A DNA stretch of 7,979 nucleotides from Bacteroidales bacterium (GTDB lineage Bacteria > Bacteroidota > Bacteroidia > Bacteroidales > VadinHA17): contig JAAZAP010000068.1 of NCBI GenBank assembly GCA_012514255.1, positions 1 through 7,979 on the forward strand, in the 5' to 3' direction. The translations under genes and the position numbers were made by a program. Shown here piece by piece: positions 1 to 6,037 of this stretch (positions are counted from its first letter, which is position 1; every line of letters begins with the position of its first letter). The notes below the pieces were generated by a model, which saw only the letters and a program-made list of their open reading frames with translations, had not been told where the DNA came from and did not search any database.

Positions 1-62
1 CATGCCTCCCGATTCGGCTAAGTTACTATTTGAATGAAATGATAACAAAATAAAAAGAAGTT
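1..62. other. Left-edge region, no assignable gene
   Basis: This AT-rich edge stretch lies upstream of the tRNA promoter. Two + strand frames are open at the window edge and end at stops at 35-37 (TGA) and 51-53 (TAA), so the last residues of a gene that lies mostly outside the window could be here. The pieces are too short (11 and 16 codons) to recognise. On the - strand a CAT at 1-3 could be a start codon leading out of the window. Nothing supports one of these readings over the others. Confidence 0.4.
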
Positions 63-93
63 TTTGCGAAATGGGAATTTTGCTGTTTATTTG
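63..93 (+). promoter_or_regulatory. Bacteroidota-type promoter of the tRNA-His gene
   Basis: A TTTG (63-66) is followed after exactly 19 bases by TTTATTTG (86-93), which matches the Bacteroidota -7 consensus TAnnTTTG at all but its second base. This spacing is the usual one for the major sigma factor of the phylum. Transcription would start near 97-101, a few bases before the tRNA 5' end at 107. The fit in sequence, spacing and position makes it the likely tRNA promoter. Confidence 0.72.
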
Positions 94-106
94 CACTCCG
101 AAATAC

Positions 107-181
107 GGTGGTTGTAGCTCAGTTGGTTAGAGCGCCAGATTGTGGCTCTGGAGGTCGCCGGTTCGACTCCGGTCTTCCACC
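107..181 (+). tRNA. tRNA-His (anticodon GTG)
   Basis: The cloverleaf can be folded by hand. The D stem is GCTC/GAGC, and the anticodon stem CCAGA/TCTGG encloses loop TTGTGGC with anticodon GTG at 142-144, which reads histidine codons. The variable loop is five bases, and the T arm GCCGG-TTCGACT-CCGGT has one G-U pair at its base. An encoded extra G at 107 (position -1) faces C73 at 181, the identity mark of tRNA-His. The acceptor stem 108-114 (GTGGTTG) with 174-180 (CTTCCAC) pairs at five of seven positions, with T-T oppositions at 5-68 and 6-67. The 3' CCA is not encoded, so it must be added after transcription. G34 would be expected to carry queuosine if the host makes it. Confidence 0.96.
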
Positions 182-192
182 CTGTCAGAAAA

Positions 193-229
193 AGCTGCCT
201 CCGGCATATGCCAGGGGCGGCTGTTTTTT
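193..229 (+). terminator. Intrinsic terminator of the tRNA-His gene
   Basis: An inverted repeat at 193-222 begins AGCTGCC and ends GGGGCGGCT. It can form a stem of up to 15 positions with two G-U pairs and one C-A mismatch around a CATATG centre. It is followed by GTTTTTTA, a run of six Ts at 224-229. Its place 11 bases after the tRNA and its form fit Rho-independent termination of the + strand transcript. Confidence 0.85.
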
Positions 230-322
230 AGGTCAAAAGTGAGGAATGCTTCAGATCGGAACAAAAAAATAAGCCATTAACAGCAGTAGACCAGCCAATG
301 CAGGCAGAGGTGCCACAATCAC

Positions 323-415
323 GTGATCACCGCACCAGACCTGTACGGCTCAAACGCAGCCAACGGTGCTATCGTGGTAACTACCAAGACGGGCCAGGCA
401 GGCGGGAAAATCACC
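323..415 (+). pseudogene. Relic of a SusC/RagA-type TonB-dependent receptor plug domain
   Basis: In one + strand frame, 341-394 reads LYGSNAANGAIVVTTKTG. This is the strongly conserved end of the plug domain of SusC/RagA-family outer-membrane receptors, where the usual form is (A)xYGSxxANGxIxxTTKxG. The preceding residues VITAPD (323-340) resemble the family's VLKGP(N)A stretch with small losses. The frame is open only from 290 to the TAA at 491-493 and has no ATG. After about residue 26 of the match it runs into a terminator hairpin. A whole receptor is about 1000 residues, so more than 95% is missing, including the N-terminal signal, the carboxypeptidase-like domain and the barrel. I read it as a decayed remnant. 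A short standalone plug-type protein is possible but would need a start that I cannot find. Confidence 0.7.
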
Positions 416-421
416 TGTTTA

Positions 422-478
422 CCGGATAAGTTAAAAGAGCCTCGCGATTGCGGGGTTCTTTTTTTATTCCTTATCCGG
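422..478. terminator. Probable two-way intrinsic terminator with nested inverted repeats
   Basis: The inner hairpin pairs 436-445 with 450-459 around a GATT loop. It is ten pairs long with a GC-rich core and is followed on the + strand by a T run to 465. On the - strand the same hairpin is followed by TTTTAA and lies about 30 bases past the ccsBA stop, so it can end that transcript as well. An outer perfect 9-base repeat, CCGGATAAG (422-430) and CTTATCCGG (470-478), encloses it and would lengthen the structure in either RNA. The + strand use is the clearer one. The - strand T run is short. Confidence 0.78.
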
Positions 479-489
479 GTGTTGATCAG

Positions 490-3400
490 TTAACCGGCTC
501 GCCGGTATTTGATTCCTGCCGCCACAGCCAGACCTGCCAGCACCACCACTGACACATAGACAAAGGCCGGAACCGGAACAGGATCACCACCGGCATAGGA
601 ATGCAATCCCGACAGGTAATAGTTGACACCGAAATAGGTCATCAATACCGACGAGAATGCAAACAGCGAAAGCAGGTTGAATGTATATGTGTCCTTCATT
701 CCCGGAATCATCCGCGAATGGGTCACCAGCGTGTAAACTATTATGGTTACCAGAGACCATGTTTCCTTCGGATCCCAGCCCCAGTAACGGCCCCATGACT
801 CATTGGCCCAGACAGCCCCGAGGAAGGTCCCAATCGTCAGGAAATACAACCCAAGGGTAAGAGTCCTGTAGTTGATTACAGTTAGCTCACCAATGACGGC
901 ACTTATCCTCTCCCTGTTAACCGGCTTCACGAAAAGCATCATCACCAGCACGACCAGACCCAGGATAGCTCCCAGGCCTAGGAAACCGTAACTGCCGGTG
1001 ATAACCGACACATGCAGCGTCAGCCAGTATGAACGCAGCACCGGTACGAGATTGGTTATCTCCGGGTCCATGAAACTCAGGTGCGCCACCATAAGGGTCA
1101 GTCCGCCCAGAACAGAGGTGGCGGCCAGGGTGAGCAACGACTTCCGGCTGAAGATCAGCCCGGCAAGCAAGGTTACCCACGAGATGAACAGCATCGACTC
1201 ATAGCCGTTGCTCATCGGCGAGTGACCGGATATATACCACCTGATACCGAGCCCCAGGGTATGGAGCAGGAACCCGGTGGTAATGAGTCCTGCCAGTATC
1301 TTCAGGAGGAGACCTGAGAGCGGTCGGCCGCTTATAATGAAGGCAATGATCATAATTATCATCACCAGGCCCACCGTGGCATACCAGGGGAAGAGCCGCT
1401 CAAAAATCTTCGCCTTGTAATAAAAGAGTTCGGCACTGACCTTGTTTTCTGAAGGCAGTTCATATCCTGCATGCTGACGCTGATAATTCCTGAGCGCAGC
1501 AACAAATTCCTCCGGAGCGGCCGCAGGGCGTGTGACCGAGGTCACAGCCTGAGCCCATAACGGTACCACGCTCATCACAAAAAGAGAGTCCTCACTGCTG
1601 ATGCCATGCTTTACCGCCTCTTCCGCGTTGCCCCAGTGATCGGTGCCGTCCCTCAGCGGAAAGATGCGAAGGAAATCGCCGCGTGACATCATATAGTAGA
1701 TATTCACCCTCTCATCAACCTTTATAACCTCCTTGTCGAACTTGCTTCGCTGGCCATCCGGCTTTGCGTAGGCCTCATCAACAAGTGAAGCCAGCCTGTA
1801 CCCCCCGGCTTCGCCAAAAGTCACTATCTCAGAGAAGGCAGCCAGCTCTCCCTTCAATCCGAGCCTCTCCCTGAGCTCGCCGTTTGACACCTTAATCATC
1901 GGCACATTCTGCCAGTGATAAAAATCAAATGAGCATCCAAGAAATACCTGCATGGGAGATAAAACCCCAAGACTGTTCTCCTTAGCCACCTTCCTGAGGA
2001 TATCACTGCTGACTGTATAGAGGGGCTTGGTTCGTCCCTTCTGGTCCTGTGCCAGTACCGAACCGAAACTGTCAGCAGCCGTCTTCTCAATTATCAGTTG
2101 TTGCTGACCCTGAGCCGGAGCCAGTGAGGCGAACAGAATGAATGTCACGGCTGCAGCTGCCTTTCGGTAATTTGAGCTCCAGTGCCCCGGAACAACCGTG
2201 CGGAAGAAGGATTTCCTGTTAAGCAGAGAAAGAATAATAAACAGGAATAGCAGGCCATAACCGGCATAGGTTGTATACATCCCTGCCGGGTCATGGTTAA
2301 CAGAGAGTACTGTTCCCATCTCGTCATTGTCATATGACGACTGGTAGAACCGGTATCCGTGGTATTTGAGGATATGATTCATATAAATGTCATAGTCGAA
2401 CTCCCTGCCGTTCAACTGATCAGAGAGGGTCACCCTGCTTTTGAATCCGGCCGGGGAGTTCGAACCCGGGTAGCGTTCCACGATGAAGTCGTTCAGTTTC
2501 AGGTTGAAGGGCAGTTCCCTCCCGGCGGCGCCGTAACTGACCCTGGCAGTGACATTGCCTGCCTCGCCCTGCCAGGAGGATCTCTCCTCACCGTTTCCTT
2601 CCCAGAGGTAAATCTTCTTCTGGAAACCTTCTCCCGAAAGTGTCAGTTCCAGTGCACTGCTCTCTCCGCTTCCGGCAGCAGCTTCAGCCGGAACCACCAC
2701 ACCGCTCATAGTCATGACCTGTGGCATGAGCCTGTAACTGCCAACGGTGTACACAGTGCCTTTTATCAGGGGTACAAGCGTATCCGCAGGGAACTCCTCT
2801 GACCGCATCTCCTGCATAACCGTTGACCGCAGACCCCTGACCGACCGGATAAAGAATGAGATACCGTCAGTGGTTATGATTATATCCCCTTCTGTCCCGA
2901 ACCCGGTGGTCATCTCTCCTATCATGGCTGTCTCTCCTTCAGCAAGCACAATGGTCTCACTGCTGACCATATCCGGGGTAGCGATAAATGAGACCATCGG
3001 CACTCCTCCGGGAGACTCCTCCACCTTCTGTTCCGCCCCCGCCAGGTATCTGTCAAATGTGAGCGTCACCTTCTCGCCCGATCCAACAAGGCTTTTCCTG
3101 TATTTGCCATGACGGCCTCCGGCAACGCTGAGGGGGGCCTCATGACCGGCCAGGGCAACTCCTTTGGCAGCTGTCAGTTCAAATGCGAGCGTGTTGCCTG
3201 AGGAAAAAGTATGTGATGATGCCTCTCCCTCCCTGATGTGCATCATGCCATCATAGCCGGTATATCGTGTGATTGCAGCCCCGGCCACCATGATGATGAA
3301 GGCTGTGTGAAAGAGCATCACCGTCAGCTTCTCCCTCCGCCAGAGCCTGAAGATAACTACCTGGCCGGCCAGATTGATTACAAGCAGCAGGAAGAGCAAT

Positions 3401-3549
3401 TCAAACCATATCGTATTGTAGACGGCTGCCCGTGCAGCGGCAGCGCCGAAGTCATTCTCAATAAAAGTGGCTGCGGCCATTGCTACAGCCAGCACAATGA
3501 AAAGCACTGCCATGAAGGCGGGAGCAAACAGAAATCGTAACTGTTTCAT
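490..3549 (-). CDS. ccsBA: Fused cytochrome c synthase (ResB-CcsA), system II heme lyase
   Basis: This 1019-residue membrane protein carries heme across the cytoplasmic membrane and joins it to CxxCH sites of c-type cytochromes. Residues 1-445 are ResB/CcsB-like, with membrane helices near 9-28, 48-68, 77-95 and 428-443 and a large outside domain between the last two. Residues 720-1019 are CcsA-like, with about nine helices. The heme-handling WWD motif is at 914-931 (W914, W919, W923, W925, D926). H81, H846, H944 and H983 are by position and spacing the best candidates for the four heme-ligand histidines of the family. H776 in GHSPMSN is also conserved-looking. A charge-based model gives 14 helices with both ends inside. 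Residues 464-480 look like an internal signal sequence and lead into a second outside domain (481-715). The ATG at 3549 gives a full family N terminus. No clear ribosome site precedes it. The stop is TAA. The symbol follows the usual name for the fusion. Confidence 0.94.
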   Translation of the reverse strand: MKQLRFLFAPAFMAVLFIVLAVAMAAATFIENDFGAAAARAAVYNTIWFELLFLLLVINLAGQVVIFRLWRREKLTVMLFHTAFIIMVAGAAITRYTGYDGMMHIREGEASSHTFSSGNTLAFELTAAKGVALAGHEAPLSVAGGRHGKYRKSLVGSGEKVTLTFDRYLAGAEQKVEESPGGVPMVSFIATPDMVSSETIVLAEGETAMIGEMTTGFGTEGDIIITTDGISFFIRSVRGLRSTVMQEMRSEEFPADTLVPLIKGTVYTVGSYRLMPQVMTMSGVVVPAEAAAGSGESSALELTLSGEGFQKKIYLWEGNGEERSSWQGEAGNVTARVSYGAAGRELPFNLKLNDFIVERYPGSNSPAGFKSRVTLSDQLNGREFDYDIYMNHILKYHGYRFYQSSYDNDEMGTVLSVNHDPAGMYTTYAGYGLLFLFIILSLLNRKSFFRTVVPGHWSSNYRKAAAAVTFILFASLAPAQGQQQLIIEKTAADSFGSVLAQDQKGRTKPLYTVSSDILRKVAKENSLGVLSPMQVFLGCSFDFYHWQNVPMIKVSNGELRERLGLKGELAAFSEIVTFGEAGGYRLASLVDEAYAKPDGQRSKFDKEVIKVDERVNIYYMMSRGDFLRIFPLRDGTDHWGNAEEAVKHGISSEDSLFVMSVVPLWAQAVTSVTRPAAAPEEFVAALRNYQRQHAGYELPSENKVSAELFYYKAKIFERLFPWYATVGLVMIIMIIAFIISGRPLSGLLLKILAGLITTGFLLHTLGLGIRWYISGHSPMSNGYESMLFISWVTLLAGLIFSRKSLLTLAATSVLGGLTLMVAHLSFMDPEITNLVPVLRSYWLTLHVSVITGSYGFLGLGAILGLVVLVMMLFVKPVNRERISAVIGELTVINYRTLTLGLYFLTIGTFLGAVWANESWGRYWGWDPKETWSLVTIIVYTLVTHSRMIPGMKDTYTFNLLSLFAFSSVLMTYFGVNYYLSGLHSYAGGDPVPVPAFVYVSVVVLAGLAVAAGIKYRRAG

Positions 3550-3555
3550 AAAGAG

Positions 3556-3573
3556 GATTTGGATACAAATCTA
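3556..3573 (-). promoter_or_regulatory. Candidate -7 box and small dyad upstream of ccsBA
   Basis: On the - strand TAGATTTG (3573-3566) is a perfect TAnnTTTG -7 box, with a start site expected near 3560 and a leader of about 10 bases. No TTG is found at the usual distance upstream, so the promoter is incomplete on paper. GATTTG and CAAATC (3556-3561 and 3566-3571) form a 6-base inverted repeat with a 4-base centre that overlaps the box. It could be an operator or chance. Confidence 0.4.
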
Positions 3574-3608
3574 ATAATTCAGAAACGAAAACGGCAGAGG
3601 AACTGTTT

Positions 3609-4229
3609 TTACCTGTCGGCCTGCCCGCTACTGCTCCAACCGGAGATAATACTCATCAGATGACGGCCAGTGATGCTGATGAAGAGATGCACCAGAAGAA
3701 ACAATGTGACAATGATGGCAAGGAGGATATGGAGGGTATCAAGAACTGCATAGAAATCTAAACCTGCAGAGAGATTTTCTGCAGGATCAGAGTGCATCAT
3801 TAAGGCACCTGAGATAATCAGGAACGGAACAACAAGGAACATAACACCGGCATAGGTACCTTTCTGGACCGGGTTAAACTTACGTTCACCGTCAACCGGG
3901 AAAGGGGGTTCCTCGCCCCGGAACTGTCCGTAGATATAATGGCGTACCTGTTTCAGGAACCGTCTCAATGATCCTCTCATCCTTGTGCGGTAATGTTTCC
4001 CGTTTCCCGTAAAGAGGTTGCCCAGAAAAAATCCCAGGTAGCTCACTGTAAGTATTATACCACTGATATTATGAAGCCCGTTCCCGCCCGGTGCGACATC
4101 TGCCGCACCGGTTTCAGGATTATGAAGAAAGATCATTAACCCGGTAATTATCAGTATGATGCATAGTACGGCATTGACCAGGTGCCAGAGACGCACCCAT
4201 ACCGGATAGTGGTAATAATTGCTGCTCAT
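3609..4229 (-). CDS. Cytochrome b561 / Ni-hydrogenase cytochrome b-type membrane protein
   Basis: This 206-residue protein has four membrane helices (about 11-35, 53-73, 126-146 and 161-187). It fits the b-type cytochrome family that passes electrons between the quinone pool and a partner enzyme, as in HyaC/HupC, formate dehydrogenase gamma and thiosulfate reductase cytochrome b. Candidate heme ligands are H16 in RLWHLVNA, H53 in GLHNISG, and H167 and H181 spaced 14 apart in the last helix, enough for two b hemes. KFNPVQK at 117-123 matches the KFNxxQK loop seen in this family. No partner enzyme is visible here. The gene starts 67 bases after the acyl-CoA dehydrogenase stop and ends 59 bases before ccsBA. 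The latter spacing suggests a link to c-type cytochromes. The ATG at 4229 is the only sensible start, the next Met being residue 32 inside the first helix. Which enzyme it serves is unknown. Confidence 0.87.
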   Translation of the reverse strand: MSSNYYHYPVWVRLWHLVNAVLCIILIITGLMIFLHNPETGAADVAPGGNGLHNISGIILTVSYLGFFLGNLFTGNGKHYRTRMRGSLRRFLKQVRHYIYGQFRGEEPPFPVDGERKFNPVQKGTYAGVMFLVVPFLIISGALMMHSDPAENLSAGLDFYAVLDTLHILLAIIVTLFLLVHLFISITGRHLMSIISGWSSSGQADR

Positions 4230-4234
4230 ACAGG

Positions 4235-4242
4235 CAAAGATA
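4235..4242 (-). promoter_or_regulatory. Perfect -7 box just upstream of the cytochrome b gene
   Basis: TATCTTTG on the - strand (4242-4235) matches TAnnTTTG fully. Only five bases separate it from the ATG at 4229-4227, so transcription would begin at or next to the start codon and give a leaderless or near-leaderless message. At the 19-base spacing the upstream triplet is ATG rather than TTG, so the -33 box is weak. It could be chance in an AT-rich gap. Confidence 0.4.
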
Positions 4243-4277
4243 GTTTATGTTGTCATAACGTCATCTTCATCTGCTCT

Positions 4278-4301
4278 ACTGAAGAGCGTTAACTCTTCAG
4301 T
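4278..4301 (-). other. Hairpin overlapping the acyl-CoA dehydrogenase stop codon
   Basis: ACTGAAGAG (4278-4286) and CTCTTCAGT (4293-4301) form a perfect 9-pair stem with a six-base loop. The TGA stop (4299-4297) of the dehydrogenase gene lies inside one arm. On the - strand no T run follows, so it is not a standard intrinsic terminator. It could slow decay or mark a processing point between the dehydrogenase and cytochrome b parts of a shared transcript. Function is not shown by the sequence. Confidence 0.5.
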
Positions 4302-6003
4302 TCACCTTATAAAGTCCCAGCTCTTTCTCCTCAAAGTTGGCGATAAACTCCAACCTCATCCGGTTCTCCGTTACTGCCTGGGGTAAGAATATCTCAACCG
4401 CCTGACTAAAGGCCTGATCACGCTGTGCATCATGAAGCAGCAGGTAACCCATGATTATGTTTGCAGCCATCTCCACCAGGCGCCGCGCGTGGAAATCAGT
4501 CAGTTCATTGTTGCCGGCAGCAACCACCTGCGCCACTATCTTCTCATATTCGTTGGTGAGACTGACCAGCTCCTTCTTCAGGTATTCCATCTCTGGTCTC
4601 ACCGGTGCTTTCTCGTACTCACGCATCTGGGTCAGGTACCCTCCTGTTGTCACACCCCTGATTGCAGCCACCACCTGGAGCTGTGAGGTGCCCTCGTAGA
4701 TGGATGTGATGCGTGCATCGCGGTACAGTCGCTCCACCGGGAAGTCCCTGATGAATCCTGCTCCTCCGTGTATCTGTACGGCGTCATAGGCAATACGGTT
4801 GCACCACTCGCTGCTGATGAGCTTCACCATAGGGGTGTAGATATCTGCAAGCCGTGTATTGTGTTTCAGATCTTCACGCTCCTCCCTGGTCAGGGGGCGT
4901 TCAGCAGCGATGAATGCCCACGCTTTATAGATATCGACGAATCGGGCTGTCTCGTAAAGCAGTGACCGCATAGCCTGGAGTCGCACTCTCATCAGTGTCA
5001 GTATCTCATAGACAGCAGGGAAGTTGTTTATCGTCTTGCCGAACTGCTTCCTCTCCGAGGCATACCTGGCAGCTTCCTCCCAGGCCGCCTGAGCTATACC
5101 CACTGCCTGTGCAGCGACACCCAGACGGGCGCCATTCATCAGTGACATCACGTACTTGATGAGCCCCAGGCGGCGCTCACCAACGAGCTTTGCCGGGGCG
5201 TTACGGAAGACCAGCTCGCATGTGGGAGAGCCTTTAATGCCCATCTTGTTCTCTATTCGCCTGACAAGAACACCTCCGTCAGCCCTGTCATAAACAAAGA
5301 GTGATAGTCCTCTTCCATCTGCTGTCCCCTCTTCGGAACGGGCAAGTACCAAAGAGATCTCGGCATCACCGTTGGTGATGAACCGCTTAACCCCGTTAAG
5401 CAGCCATGTACCCCGGGCTTCATCATAGTGGGCCTTGAGCTGTACCGCCTGCAGGTCAGAGCCGGCATCCGGCTCCGTAAGATCCATGGCTGCTGTGGCT
5501 CCCTTGTTGAAGCGTGGCAGGAACTCCTGCCTTATCTCGTTCGATGCAAACTCCAGTATCGTCTCTCCACAGTCCTGTAGTCCCCATATGTTGGCAAATC
5601 CGGCATCAGCCCTGGAGACCAGCTCGGCAGCCATGACATAGGGTACCATCGGGAAGTTCAGTCCCTCATACCTGCGCGGGAAGTTCATACCTATCACACC
5701 GGCCCTGGTGAGGGCTTCATGATTCTCGCGGGTTCCCCTGGCATATGTCACATGACCGTCGGTAACTGTCGGACCCTCCTGATCCACATCCTCGGCATTT
5801 GGAGCAATGACCTCGGCACAAATGGCGCCGATGATCTCCAGTACCCTGTCATAGTTGTCCATGGCATCCTCAAAATCGTGCGGAGCATAATCATACTGAT
5901 CCTTCTCCCTGTAATCCATCTCCTTCAGCCTGACAATCTTTTCCATCGCCGGATGGGTGAGATGGAATCTGAGGTCCCTGTTGTCGGTATAAAAATTTGC
6001 CAT
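4297..6003 (-). CDS. Acyl-CoA dehydrogenase with C-terminal extension
   Basis: This FAD enzyme oxidises acyl-CoA to 2-enoyl-CoA, or runs the reverse reaction, and exchanges electrons with ETF. Of its 568 residues, about 50-450 make the usual fold. MDLTEPDAGSD (173-183) is the first family signature, FITNGDAE (208-215) continues the middle beta domain, and RKQFGK (318-323) contacts FAD. QIHGGAGFIRDFPVERLYRD (410-429) is the second signature. E437 in IYEGTSQ is the expected catalytic base, in the position used by short- and medium-chain enzymes. Residues about 455-568 are an added helical tail absent from the common 380-residue enzymes; it resembles the C-terminal domain known from many Bacteroidota homologues. 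The N-terminal ~45 residues are also longer than usual. It follows etfA by 34 bases, so EtfBA is the likely redox partner. The ATG at 6003 has no clear ribosome site. Chain length and direction cannot be told. Confidence 0.93.
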   Translation of the reverse strand: MANFYTDNRDLRFHLTHPAMEKIVRLKEMDYREKDQYDYAPHDFEDAMDNYDRVLEIIGAICAEVIAPNAEDVDQEGPTVTDGHVTYARGTRENHEALTRAGVIGMNFPRRYEGLNFPMVPYVMAAELVSRADAGFANIWGLQDCGETILEFASNEIRQEFLPRFNKGATAAMDLTEPDAGSDLQAVQLKAHYDEARGTWLLNGVKRFITNGDAEISLVLARSEEGTADGRGLSLFVYDRADGGVLVRRIENKMGIKGSPTCELVFRNAPAKLVGERRLGLIKYVMSLMNGARLGVAAQAVGIAQAAWEEAARYASERKQFGKTINNFPAVYEILTLMRVRLQAMRSLLYETARFVDIYKAWAFIAAERPLTREEREDLKHNTRLADIYTPMVKLISSEWCNRIAYDAVQIHGGAGFIRDFPVERLYRDARITSIYEGTSQLQVVAAIRGVTTGGYLTQMREYEKAPVRPEMEYLKKELVSLTNEYEKIVAQVVAAGNNELTDFHARRLVEMAANIIMGYLLLHDAQRDQAFSQAVEIFLPQAVTENRMRLEFIANFEEKELGLYKVN

Positions 6004-6037
6004 TGGTGATATCTTTTATTTTCAGTACGCTCTTTGA

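Noticed and set aside
1..60. Start of a - strand gene at 3-1 with a GGGAGG ribosome site
   Set aside because: The GGGAGG is only one base from the ATG, too close to work well. Such sites are little used in this phylum, and no coding sequence is visible past the edge.
183..489. Riboswitch or small RNA in the gap after the tRNA gene
   Set aside because: The only clear structures are the two terminator hairpins. The rest is explained by the receptor relic, and no known riboswitch core was recognised.
107..490. tRNA-His as an integration site with an attached element
   Set aside because: I looked for a second copy of the tRNA 3' end and for integrase or phage genes. None is in the window, so only the receptor relic hints at past exchange.
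2359..3112. Two overlapping + strand frames (147 and 121 codons) opposite ccsBA
   Set aside because: They overlap the ResB outside domain of ccsBA and give proteins without recognisable domains. They are explained by the reverse strand of a real gene.
5719..6009. 96-codon + strand frame ending at the start of the acyl-CoA dehydrogenase gene
   Set aside because: It is antisense to the conserved N-terminal region of the dehydrogenase, with no promoter or domain of its own.
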